Source: Thunnus maccoyii (taxonomy: Eukaryota; Chordata; Actinopteri; Scombriformes; Scombridae). Taken from it: a stretch of 64,000 nt of DNA. Position 1 is the first letter of the stretch. Every line of letters begins with the position of its first letter. The notes below the pieces were generated by a model. That model worked only from the letters and a program-made list of their open reading frames with translations. It did not search any database and was not told the origin of the DNA. The stretch spans positions 15,201,111 through 15,265,110 of the forward strand of contig NC_056552.1 of assembly GCF_910596095.1 (NCBI RefSeq). The letters are read 5' to 3'. The position numbers and the translations under genes were made by a program. Positions 52,982 through 64,000 of this stretch are shown piece after piece.

Positions 52982-55900
52982 TCACAAGATGGTCTCCAGC
53001 TCTTTCAGTGACAAAGAACTGTCTGGATCTTCTGTTCTTTGGATTTGGGTTGGAGATCCACGACTTTTAGAGTCATGACTTCCTTTGCTGGCTCTGGCAT
53101 GCCTGGCAAAAACTCCAGACTCTGTCCCCCCTGGCCTCCGAACTGTCAGCTCCTGCTGGGGGCCGGAGGTCTCAGTATTACTAGGCACGTATCCAGGCAG
53201 ACTGCTTTGTGGGTGGAGGGAGGTGTGGCGTGGTGGCCTGACACCTGACCCTCCACCAGCAGCACCACCTGAGCCCACTACTCCTCCAGCGAGGGAAAGA
53301 GCCCGGGGATTGGAAGCTGACAAGCTGACACTGTGGGTGGTGGTGTGTGACATCATGCCACCGTAGTAACAGCTGCCTCCACCGCCACTGCTGGTCATCC
53401 TGGCTTTCTGTTTGAGGTCCAGCGCTAGGCTCCGTCTTAACCACGCCTTCTTTACCTCCGCCTGCACCTGAACAAGAAGCACGAGAAAATAGAAAGCTAT
53501 GTTTGTCTTTATTTTTTATCAGATGACAAAAATCTGAGTAAATTTATCCTATAATGGATTAAAGTTTTATTACCTCTCCATTGTAGAAGCAGTAGATAAA
53601 TGCCACAAAAAAGCCCTGGAAAGAGGAAATGGAGAATTTGAGATGAAGCACACTCACATTAACATTCATCATCAGTGCAGAGGAGGATAGTAATGAAATT
53701 CTGTATTGCATCTTATTAATGAAAATGGTAACTAAATGTATTCTTTTACTCAGACATATTTGTTAACATATTATAATGTGATTAATTCAGGAAATATTGC
53801 ACAGAAAATGTAGAAAAAAGATGTATATGTGTATTGAATCCTTAGTACAATTAATCATATTAATCTTTGTTCTTAAAATATGTCAAAATCATCTGAAAGT
53901 GAGCAATTTTTGAATCTATCTATCTATCTATCTATCTAGTCAGTGCATGTAAATGTGTACATGTTTTTATCTGACCTGGGATGAGTTGAAGAACATCTCA
54001 TAATGCATCTGCACCTGCCACAACAGCCCAGTAACCTCAGTGTAAGGAAGAGCCATGAACACCATGTAGTGAACTCCAAACAAGGGCATGAGGACTAACG
54101 TGGACTTGAGAAGCTTCCTGCAAATAAAAAGCAGATAGTTGAAAGATTGCTGTGATTTTTATACTACATGTATGAGGAAAAAAAATAAATCATAGTTATA
54201 GTTATAGTCAGCTAATCATTCTTGGAGCGTTAAATGAAGCAGTTACCGGTACTGTTGCCGAGGGTCCAGTTTACCAGTGTTTGTTTCCCACAGTTTGGAG
54301 GCCAGTACTCGTATTATATTGACAAAGAGGAGGAAATTCACCTGCAGGGGCAGAGACTTAATGTAAGCTTACACTTGACTCAAACATTAACCATCCTTTT
54401 AATAGTATTTAAATGTCTTTTCCTTACAACAATGGCTGCCAGGATGGGAACTTGATAGATCCATTTCAAGTTTCCTGCACTGATGTCCCAACATCTGAAA
54501 ACAGAGGGGTGTGGAACAACTTGAGTGAGGATTTGTAGCACGTTTAAATACTGGACACATTACAATAACACATCACATGACTCACTGTGTGTCCGCCAGC
54601 GATGCTCGTGCACTGACCCAGATGGACACAAACACAGCTGGAACGCCTAAAACAAGCAGAAAGAGAAAAAAAATTGGAAAATTGGCGGTCTTTTAATCCC
54701 CTGTTAGCTCTCATGTGAGACAACAACTGCTTACCCCACCCGATGATGGTGAGGGCCCATAGGTAGTTCTTGTCAGAGAGGAAGGCCATGAAGATGAGGC
54801 TGTGCAGGTACAACCCTTCCACCAGGATCCAGTAATGATTGGTCGCCAGGAAGTACAGGAAGAGTGTGACAGCAACTTTACAGCCAGCCTGAAGACACAA
54901 AGCAGCAAGTAAAGGAAAAAAAACAATCATATATAATGTCAGTACAGCTGGAATTTATGTTTTTTTCTCTTAAAACACATCATATTGTGATCAATAAATG
55001 GTAATGAATGTAAAAGAATTATACTTTACCATATGCTGCCTTGGTCCAGGGAGCTCAGGTTCAGCCTTACTGTCACCAGAAATGGAGTAGAGCACAGCGT
55101 CCTTCACAAAAATGCTGACTGCCCGACAGATGAAGGAGGTGAAGAGGTGAATGTGGATGTAATTGCGTGTGCAGTGGAGACGCCTGGAAGGTGTGTGTGA
55201 GAGAGAGAGAGAATAAAAAAATGATTTGTTCATGTCTCAGTGCAATTCAAATTATTATATACTTCTTTCTAGGCTTCTTTCAGGGTAATATGAATGAATA
55301 ATTTCCTATTTTGAGGCTGAGTTAGGCTGTGTCTCACAGTTTCTAGTTTTCTGTTTCTTACTTGAAATAGCAGAGGATGGAGACTGCAACCAGCAGTGAT
55401 GCCAGAGAAATGGAGTAGCCAACCGTGTACATGAGATGGAGTCTCTCAAACACCTTCTGAAACAAAACATACTTAGAGTGGGCATGCGTGCAGATAAAAT
55501 GCAGATGCAAACACTTTCAGCTATCAGAAAAAAATGACAGATCAGCACGGGGAAATGTGCACATGCTGTAATAGCTTTTCTGCAATATCATTACCTGAAC
55601 ATACAGTACCAGTCAAAAGTTTAAACACACTTTCTCAAGCAAGTGAATGGGAAGGTGTGTCCAAACTTTTGACTGGTACTGTTTTTCATTTGGCAAAATC
55701 AGCATATTTCACACACTGGAAGTTAAACACCTTTTCCAAACAAGTCTGAAGAATTTCCACCAGCCTTTGAGGAAACCTAGATGTGGAAAAAAACACATCG
55801 ACACACTACAGCTTTGAATTTTTTTCTAGTTTTTGAACACCACATTGCACACCAACCACCACATCACACAGATTTACGCACCTCCTCTTGGCTCCTGTGG

Positions 55901-58900
55901 TTGGAGGTCAAGTAGGTGGTGCACTCAGTATAGTTAGCCCAGGTGCGGTTGATAATGGGAACCTGCTCCCAGTTTCCTGACGCATCACATTGGCGGTAGG
56001 CTCGACCTGAGCCGCAAAAATGCAACACAGAGTCACAATATGAGCAGGAAAGTCTGATACAATAGAAATGTCAGAACTCTCTTGAGGGCAGATAGAGTTT
56101 TTTGAAACTCACATACAGCTTCCATAAGCCCTCTATGTCAGAGACTATATTAGACCATGCGTCAGGGAAAAGCGTCTGTACTTTATTTCAACGTGTCAGT
56201 TTCTCTTGAGTGCTCCTACCTCTATGGTTGAAGTCATAGATGTATTCGGGACACAGAACTGGGACCAGTTGACCCGGCCTGCTCCGTGGCCAGCAGATGA
56301 TCCCGTCCCACTCTGGGATACAATCACCATCTTCACACAGAATGGGAAATAGATGTTAGTCAATTTACAGGAAGTGGTGGTTAAGTCTGAAGCCCGGGGT
56401 CCCAATCTGTCAGGGAGGTTTTAAGCATCTGTTTTAGGTGACTGTTACTATAAAGGTATGGAACGTCAAACGTGGGAATGTCTCAAACAGATACTGAAAT
56501 TGTGCATGTACTGATAAAAAGTCAGATCTGATATTTATTTGTATTATATTTTTGATCATTTCCCTTAAATACAGCCTACCCAAGCTACCCTAAACCTACA
56601 CTGAAATAAGTAAAAGCAATAAAATATGTGAAACAGGTTCATCACCAGTTTCCTTTGATGGTTATCGATAATACTTTGTTAAGTACAAAGTGATTTTTGT
56701 AAGATATGGAGAGGAGTGTTATTGTGGATTTGCTGTGATAGGAAGATTTGGAGAGGAGGAGGTGTTGGGTCCATAATACTGTACTGTAGGATGCATGATT
56801 TATTATGATGATGGAGATTGTAAAAGTCAAAATGTCAGAGTATAAGACTCTGTACAACTTGACTCTTGCCATGTTCATCCTTCTCGTCCGACCTCTCTGA
56901 CTTGGGCTGACTTGAACTCTCTGACTTGGGCTCCATGTTAATACACAAATTGAAGCAACTTATCTGGAAAGGTTGTCATCAGCTTCTGCGTCATAGTCTG
57001 AATGAAAGATGCTCGGCTATTGTCTGTAGCTACAGTGCATTCAACTCTGCAATCACAGAGATACTGGTCAGCAGGATATTGGATGGGTGTTCTATTGTAT
57101 CTGATCCTTAATATATTATTGATGTAATAAATACTTTTTCTGGTTATACATCCAGACATGCACTTCTTGACCTCTCCATGTGTTTTTATACTAGCGCTGG
57201 GTAAGCTTAGCGAAAGACCTTACCTCCCCAATAGGTGAAGCTTTTGAATATTTTCAAAAAAGTAAAAAGCCCTTCAAACCAGTCAGCATATTCAACACTT
57301 CCAATATTGACTTTTTACTTGGAGCAAAGGTTTAAATGAGATTTTACAGATTGTGTATCGCATGTTATAAAAAACTCATTGAACTCGCATGAACAACCCA
57401 TGATGAGACTTACAAAAATATCTGCTGTATACTGTTAACAAACAGTTAATTTTCACACTTTTAGAGGTCTACCTAACATTATGATTTTAAAATATGACCA
57501 GCAGGTTCACATACAGCTGTTGTCTAACATATGATGGGACCAAACTTGTGGCCTTTTGATAACAGGATGCAACTAAGCAAGAGTCAGCACCGTCTCTGAT
57601 GTATATGGTACATGATCATTAATAGCACACACACCTTTAACGAGGGCCATTTGTGCCTGGATGTTCCTTTCACACCTGGCATGAGCACCAATCAGAACGT
57701 AGATCTGCTCATCTCGTGTGATGACATCATCAGAGTCTATCTGTAGACAGATTGATATCACGTTGTTTAGGTAAACATGCAGTAGATGTGACATAGAGTT
57801 ACACAGAATGCAAATGAGTAACAATATGGCACAAAACAGTAGAAATTGTGATTCTTTTGCTAAATATGATGTGGAATAGAAATGCAGTCTGTTTTTGCAA
57901 CCTGCAGCATCATGTTAGATGTATTTACAGTCAGCTGTTTTAATGATATGGTAAATTACCTCATTTAAAGCGATGGAAATCTACAGGAGTCCAAATTCCC
58001 CAGATCAAAGGATTTACTCAAGAAGATTCACTCTTATTATTTATTGATATAACTCTTTTGTTGCATTTTTTGTAATTGTATGTCCTTACATGTTGTTTAA
58101 GTGCAATCTTAACACTTCCAAGATTATAATGCTGGTTGAAAAGTGTAAATTATAGATTGTTTTCTGCTCTAAAATTGTTGAATTTAAAGTCCCCCTTCAT
58201 TCAAAAATGTTTTTGGCTTGAGCTTCACTGTGCAGAATGATGTAGGTGCAGAGTTTGACATTAGAAGGCTGTTTTCACATTTATCTGCTGAAAGTGGAAA
58301 GTTTCTCTCTGTGCTCAGTTTAAAGGGTGTACCTGCAAGCATGATTTCTGACATCACAACTAGTTGGGAGCCATTCCCGGCCCAGTATGAAACTTAAACA
58401 GTGATGTGTGTGATGTGGAAACTTGGATCCTCCAGCGCACACTTTTCAGAGAAGTAAGAGACATCTTGTGTCCAGACACTCAACTTATATTTGCATTTTC
58501 ATTCATTCTGGATAGTTTTTAATGAGGGAGAAGACATTTTAACCATGTAAGTTTTGTGGAAAAACCATACCAGACACATATCATCATTCAAAGCAGAGTA
58601 TTTTATACATGTTCAAACACGTCAGGAAGGGATCTTTAAATAAAGTGACTCTCAAAATCACAATCGGCTTTTTAAAAAACGCCATGCGCAATTGCAGAAT
58701 GTAAACTTCTCCTCAAGACATTCTCAGAAACATTGACAAAGATATGACTGGTTACTATCCTTCAATATTCATGTCCCTCTTATATATTTTAAATTAGCTT
58801 CAAACATCTGCAGATGTCAGAATAGACTGTTTGGTATTTTGTCCAAGCCACAAGAACAACTAGCAGCTACTATCATTGGATTTGTTGATCTTTAACTGAA

Positions 58901-61900
58901 CTTATACAAAATGTTTCCTAATAAAATCCTCTCTGAAGTGTCTTTCCACTTAGGGTGATGTATCTGCTACAAAACACTCCCAGGGATTTGATGTGCTGTC
59001 TCCAGGTGTTGTGAAATAGTTGTGTGAGTGTGCGGTATGTGATGATCCCCCGCCAAACCCCCTTTTTTTTCCCCGCTGGCCACATGGGGGCCCTTGTCCT
59101 CAGGACCTCGGCCATGCGGGTGAGAGCTAGCCTACACAAGCAGCTTTGTGTTCGCTGGTACATTTCACAACAGAGCTGCAAAACTAGCAGCGAGTCAACT
59201 GGAGCCCTCGCAGGAGAATAGTTTGCCAGAGATAGAGGAGAACACTGGGATTAAGCAGAAAGGTACAAAGAAAGGGAAACAAACAACAGAGCAAAAGTTC
59301 AGCCCAGGATAGAAAAGAAACACCCAGAGGAACGAGTTGCTGCTGTGACTTCAGCTTTGTCCAACGGCTTGTGTATTTCCATTTTATGTTACTTTATACC
59401 TCTATTTATTTGATAGCTGTAGTTAGTTACGTTTCAGATTAACATTTTACATATAAAAACACATGAGATTATAAAGAACAATGTACTGTTAAAGATTCAA
59501 CCAGCAGTTCCAAACATTTTTGGCCTGAAATCACTTGAAACCCCTTGTCAATTTTCAGATGTCTGAGCTGTTTGCAGGTCCGCTAAAGAGAGATTTCACC
59601 ACTAAACTTCTCAGACGGTTTCATTTAACCCTTACATACTGCTCAAGTCAAATTTGACCCATTTTCACAATTGATAGCGGTAAAAACAAAGTAAACACAG
59701 ATTTTATAGCTTGACATTTTCTCAAAGTGACTGAGAATAAACGAAAACGGAAATATTTCCACTTTTGTGCAGCTGATACTAATTTCTGTACATACTATAG
59801 AGGGTGTTCTGGGTTCAATTTGTATTTATTGAAAAAAATCACCATTCAAAAATATTTGCATTAACTAAAACTCATTGAAATCACTGTAGCTGTTATGTTC
59901 TCCCGTTTTAGGTAACATAGGATCGTGATATTGTGTGATTGTGAATGTTTTTCCCTCATGAAGAAATAGTGCAAAGCCTTAAAAGAAGACACTCTCTCTG
60001 CTCCCTGAAAGCTTCATTAATCACCCTTTTATGAATGACTGATGAAGTATTTATGAATGAAATATAGATTTGCGGCACAGAGACTAATTATGAGGGGATA
60101 TTGTAAAGGATCAGAATGTAAACAGTATGTAAGGTCAGAAGAGGTAAAACTCTCGAATATTTCACAAAAAAACAGATTACTTTTACTTTTGATACTTTAA
60201 GTACATGTTGCTAATAACACCTCTGTACTTTTTCTTAAGTAGGATTTTTTTATATGGGACTTTTTGTGGAATTAGTACTTTTACTACACTTAAGTAAAGG
60301 ACCCGAGTACTTCTTCCACAGCCGCCTTCCCCGCGAGCAAAAAGAAGGCTCCCTCTTGTTCAATAGACCGAGGCCCAACTGGAACAATTCACGTCGATGG
60401 ATGTGTGATAACTAACATTCTTGGCATAGGCCATTAAAATAAACTGCCAATGGGGTGAACAGTGTTTCCAATATTGTAGCACTCAGAATGCTGAACAGCT
60501 ATCATTTCCTACAGTGATTTATTTTGGGAGGGGACTCTCAGCCAAAGTCAATACAGACATATTGAGTAGCTCAAACCACTTGTTGTTGTTGTATATTGGA
60601 CTGTGGACACACTCTGGCAGTGCTGACAATGTTTACAGTGGGTATATGTGTGTGTGTTGCTGGGGCTTTGTCCACAATCCGGTTTAAACACACACTGATT
60701 ATTGACGACCACGATTAGATTAGTCAAATGTTAAACAAACACCACAGTCCTCAAAATTTAATACAGTTATCAACATGCAGCATAATTTAATACACGCAGG
60801 TCACTATGGAGAAGTCATTCATTTTTCTTTGTACAGGAAGGTTTTCTGCTGACAGACAGGGAGTGGTAGCAAAACAATTAGTCTTAGACATCTCCTCGCC
60901 TTTGTGTCATAATTGAATTTGCTCCGTGAGGCCTCTGCTTCATGCGGAGCTATTTTCAGGCTGACTGAGCAGCAGGTTGTAAGTCTGCCCTGGGTGGACA
61001 CTCGGGATTGATCCGCAAAGATGAAGAGATGGGGCTCAGAGGAGAAACGCTGGTCAGTGTTAACTGCAGGAGGGTCATGCCTCAGTAGGTGAAGGGTTAC
61101 AGAGGTCAGCGCTGAGGGAGGTTTGCGAAGTAAAGCAGACCTCAGGTGATTTCTGATGGTGGAGATTGTTTTGGTTTGACTGCAGCTTTTGTGTTGGTGT
61201 GCTTCAGAATCACCCACGTGCAAGAAATATATGAAAAGCCTGTAAGATTTTTCTTACTTACTCTTTAACTTAAATTTTCTGTTATATATTTTTTGTAAAT
61301 TTTATCTCTTTACATGTTGTTTGAATGTCATCTTCACATTTCCAAGATTATAATTCTAGTTGAAATTCATTTACAGTATTTCATCTTAGTTATTGATTAT
61401 TTTCTGGTCTAAAATGATCAAATTTAAAGCCTCCCTCCACTCACAAATGTCGTTGGCTTGTCTGAAATTTTGTCTCAATCAGATATGCCTGATGTCTATC
61501 TGAACATCGTAAACCCCCCAAAAGTCATTCTTTTTGTGTATTTGTGTTGCCTTTGTACCATTTCAAAGTCACCTATGTTGACATGAGGTTTTGCAGTCAA
61601 ATTTGCTAAATATCCTATCATTTAGGCTTTTTTGTTAATTAGTAATTATCAGTTAGTTATTTAGTTGCTGTTCCGTTAACAAGAGGTTTTGCTGCAAATA
61701 TCAGATCGCACAGCTGTGACAACTTAATGTACTCACTGGGATTTTTATAATATCCAGACAAGTCCTCACATAGTTCTGACATGTTTTTGTTTTACATTTG
61801 AACGTGAACTATAAAATAGATATTTATACTCAAAAATGGAAATTTTATATAGCAACACTGGTAAAAAAATAAATAAATAAATAAAAAGGTTATTCAACAT

Positions 61901-62624
61901 CACCTCCTTTGTTAAGCACAGTGGAAGATTACAAAACCCATGAATGGTTCTTATCACTCGTGAATGGCTGGCGTGTTTCCTGAAGCACAAGATAAATCTA
62001 TGTCCAAAATTCAGTGAAGATCAAAGAAAGTCACAGATGAATGAAACTTTCTATATTTGGCCCAAATACAGTAGTATGGGAGTGTTATTTCTGAGTCAGT
62101 GTCATGGCAAAGTGTAAGATTTTCTGTTACTGTGTGAAAAGATTAATTTTAGAAAATTCATCAGTTCTGACAGAGCTTAGAGTAGAAATCTCAACAATGC
62201 TAAGAAATGTATTTACGACTGTGTTCATTTTATTTTTCCATTAGCAGATTACATGTTCACCAATCAGTCAGAACAAATACAAGCACATTATTTTTATCCC
62301 TATCAAATATGATAAATATGAGCTGAAAAGACCCAATAGAACCTAAATTAACACAAATTATAAAAAGTAGAAATAAAAATCTATTATTTTTTCAAAATTT
62401 GCTTAAATTCCATTTAATTTGAGATAATAGAGTCTGCTGACAAAATGTAGTTAATGATGTACTATTATTGAAAAATAATAGTTACTTTACCCATCCAATC
62501 AGTGAAGTAATCAATAACTCAATCACACAAATACTTAGGATAAGTAGAGTACACTTACCAGTGCAATCACTGTTACTACACTATGAAAAAGAGTCAAGGC
62601 ACCAATTCCCTGAGCAGACAACAT
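52982..62624 (-). CDS. pth1rb: Parathyroid hormone/PTHrP receptor, class B1 GPCR (PTH3R/pth1rb type), 13 coding exons
   Basis: A Gs-coupled cell-surface receptor for PTH-family peptides. Exons: 62559-62624, 57635-57740, 56220-56330, 55882-56006, 55362-55456, 55030-55183, 54735-54888, 54586-54646, 54428-54494, 54247-54341, 53976-54117, 53574-53615, 52982-53467; phases agree, 567 aa. Exon 1 is a signal peptide ([20 protein letters not shown]). The ectodomain has the six conserved Cys and the [10 protein letters not shown] segment, but lacks the extra PTH1R-specific exon. TM1 starts about 146, and TM2 with [14 protein letters not shown] at about 168. TM3 carries [22 protein letters not shown]7 [14 protein letters not shown]. 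The tail has VQAEVKKAW and [10 protein letters not shown] and ends ELETIL, a possible PDZ ligand comparable to ETVM of PTH1R. The tail resembles PTH1R/PTH3R rather than PTH2R, and linkage to rundc3a and fam117a favours PTH3R (pth1rb). Exon 1 lies 4.8 kb from exon 2 and rests on phase, donor and signal-peptide character. Confidence 0.9.
53915..53938. repeat. (TATC)n microsatellite
   Basis: Six tetranucleotide units in the PTH receptor intron between coding exons 11 and 12. Confidence 0.88.
55604..55681. mobile_element. 78-bp palindromic Tc1-derived fold-back in the PTH receptor gene
   Basis: Begins CAGTACCAGTCAAAAGTTT and ends AAACTTTTGACTGGTACTG. The two 27-base arms match at 25 positions around a 24-base centre. 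The ends equal the terminal repeat of a known fish Tc1-like group, with a flanking TA on the left. It is likely a fused pair of transposon ends with the interior deleted. In the intron between coding exons 4 and 5. Confidence 0.82.
58083..58560. repeat. Interspersed repeat, direct copy 1, in PTH receptor intron 1
   Basis: Shares with 61312-61464 the ordered blocks TTACATGTTGTTT, TTCCAAGATTATAAT, TAAAATTGTTGAATTTAAAG (GATCAAATTTAAAG in copy 2) and TTGGCTTG. After the shared part it continues with GACATCACAACTAGTTGGGA and CCCAGTATGAAACTTA, which I associate with a percomorph repeat. Non-coding. Confidence 0.65.
59366..60320. repeat. Interspersed element of the CAGTGGTGGAA family (copy 2)
   Basis: Resembles 35344-36222: TTTCCATTTTATGTTACTTT near the left end, the middle block TTTTTGGC and TTTTCAGATGTCTG, and right-end words TTAAGTAAAGGACC and GAGTACTTCTTCCACAG. 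The left terminus is degraded. It lies in PTH receptor intron 1. Not coding. Confidence 0.65.
61312..61464. repeat. Interspersed repeat, direct copy 2, in PTH receptor intron 1
   Basis: A shorter diverged copy of the left part of 58083-58560 in the same orientation, about 3.2 kb away. Confidence 0.65.
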
Positions 62625-63963
62625 GACGTCTTTTCGCGAGTCAACTTTAACTAGATGTTTCGTCGACAAACAACTTTCCACTTAGACCCTCAGATCATCT
62701 CATTCTCCTCAGGTTGTGTTGAAGGAACTCGTATCCCAAAGTTAGAGACTGTCCCTCTCTTGTGTCCCATTAGTGCTCCTCTTGTGTTGTTTCCTCCTGA
62801 TTGTTTTTTTGTCTTTAAGGGTCTCTTAACATCCAGAAGTGATCTTTCAAAAATGTCTCCTCTTTCCAGTCTTCTCTGGACATTACTGATCAGGTGTGAA
62901 TGGGCATGTGAGAGAACCTGCTGGTTCCTGTTGGGAAGAGAGAGAAGGATCACCGTGGAAGAAACCTCCTCCTTTCTTTGGAGTGTTGTCTATCAGAGAT
63001 GGGTTGGCCTTGATTGGCTGTGGCTTCCAACTCACTTAACTCTTTGTGCTCCTCTGGTGGGTCATCTGTCTTTGTTTGCCTTTCTGTCTGCCCGTCTTTG
63101 TTTGTCTCTTATAAGGCTTTTCCTAATCCCTCACTGCCTGGTGAAAAAGAAGTTTTAGCTTTTGCCATCCTTTTGATAATCCTCACTATTTAACAGTACA
63201 TGATAAAACAGAGTGTTTGCTAACATTTTAATTAATAACACACGCAAACAGCATATTGTCCGGGATTTGAGTCCATACAGTATGTTCCTCATTTGTGAAT
63301 CCATGTGCCAGGAGACTGGATCATAGGCCTATTAATGTACCCATCATCATAAATAGAAGCAGTGTGATTTAATAAACTTTGGTCCCATGGCAAGAGACCA
63401 ACATTTCTCCTCCAGTTCCCACGCTGGGACGTTTTAGAGGACACTGATACAGAACAGACTCACACTGACTCACACTGTTTGTGCCGATCAAACTGAAGTG
63501 ATAATCTGTGCTTGAGCAATACAGCAACACAAAAACTAATAGACAGAAACAAAAGGACAAATTAGGGGAAAGATATAGGCAATATTTTGGCTGATGTCTC
63601 TGTTATTTTTGAGACTAGTTGTTAAATCAGCTTTGTGTGCTGATACAGTGGTTCCCAAACTCAACCACAAACACTCAGGGGTCCTCAAGGAGCGTTCAGG
63701 TTCACATGGTTCAGGATGATTTACACATGTTCCTCAGAACTGAGCTGTTAAAGTATGAGAGGGGACTTGGGATTAATTTAAGACTAGATAATCAACAGAA
63801 AACAAATATATGTACCTGCATGGGAGGATCTTTTAATGAATAAAGGAACAACTTATCACTTTGTGAGTCCCTGACATAAAACATTTAGAAAGGATTGCTA
63901 AAACATATCTATCACCACAATGCACTATTTCAGTTCTTGCTTAAGTTCTTTTCCCCCTTTTGT

Positions 63964-63994
<31 letters not shown>

Positions 63995-64000
63995 ATTTAT
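62625..64000. other. Upstream flank of the PTH receptor gene
   Basis: The likely promoter/5' UTR side of the minus-strand receptor. A 167-codon plus-strand frame (62655-63158) has no family resemblance and begins just beyond the receptor start codon, so I treat it as chance. No TATA box or CpG cluster stands out; a single TTTTCGCGAGT lies at 62631-62641. The window ends in a TTG repeat. Confidence 0.45.
63965..63994. repeat. (TTG)n microsatellite
   Basis: About ten TTG units near the right edge of the window. Confidence 0.92.

Noticed and set aside
53039-53366. Plus-strand frames opposite the PTH receptor last exon
   Set aside because: Shadows of the Gly/Ser/Pro-rich cytoplasmic tail.
62655-63158. 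167-codon plus-strand open frame next to the PTH receptor start
   Set aside because: No family resemblance, no splice context, biased by T-rich sequence; it lies in the likely 5' flank of the receptor.
53915-63994. Microsatellite tracts examined as possible CRISPR-like arrays
   Set aside because: They are pure short tandem repeats without spacers; CRISPR is not expected in a vertebrate nuclear genome.

Overview
The window reads as nuclear DNA of a ray-finned (percomorph-like teleost) fish. It has AT-rich introns, abundant CA/GA/CTG microsatellites, a decayed Tc1/mariner element, 3'-truncated L2/Rex1-like LINE tails and several interspersed repeats typical of spiny-rayed fishes. All five protein-coding genes I could assemble lie on the minus strand. 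Exon joins were checked by reading-frame phase and by family resemblance only; nothing was aligned or searched.

Layout from left to right. Positions 1-8040 hold no recognisable coding exon, but contain a possible non-coding first exon near 5.4 kb, a LINE tail (about 5.93-6.29 kb) and a fold-back element (6.42-6.81 kb). Positions 8151-17984 hold cenpt (kinetochore protein CENP-T), 13 coding exons and about 806 aa; its first intron carries a dead Tc1 transposon and a LINE tail. A TCTCGCGAGA promoter palindrome lies just upstream at 18242. Positions 18.7-19.3 kb are transposon and LINE debris. Positions 20003-21897 hold an ndufa4-family gene (82 aa, cytochrome c oxidase-associated). Positions 26089-34445 hold a FAM117-family gene, most likely fam117a (433 aa), with a GC-box/CCAAT promoter near 35.1 kb. 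Positions 39009-47874 hold rundc3a (RUN domain protein, 431 aa, 11 exons). Positions 52982-62624 hold a class B1 GPCR of the parathyroid hormone receptor family (567 aa, 13 coding exons). The last 1.4 kb is upstream flank of that receptor.

The genes are not an operon and share no single pathway. They cover kinetochore assembly, mitochondrial respiration, an uncharacterised 14-3-3-like scaffold, neuronal Rap2/RUN signalling and PTH/PTHrP signalling. The linkage fam117a - rundc3a - PTH receptor matches, from general knowledge, the paralogous region corresponding to human 17q21, where mammals have lost the third PTH receptor (PTH3R). That linkage is the main argument for calling the receptor PTH3R/pth1rb rather than PTH1R or PTH2R.

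I found no convincing undescribed biological system. The most useful unusual items are two GC-AG introns, a Tc1 transposase whose catalytic glutamate codon is a stop, three related TP-x-x-IL motifs at the CENP-T N-terminus, a coding CAG/CTG tract in fam117a, a dinucleotide repeat beside a rundc3a splice acceptor, a 30-bp perfect palindrome in a fam117a intron, and several inverted-repeat elements.
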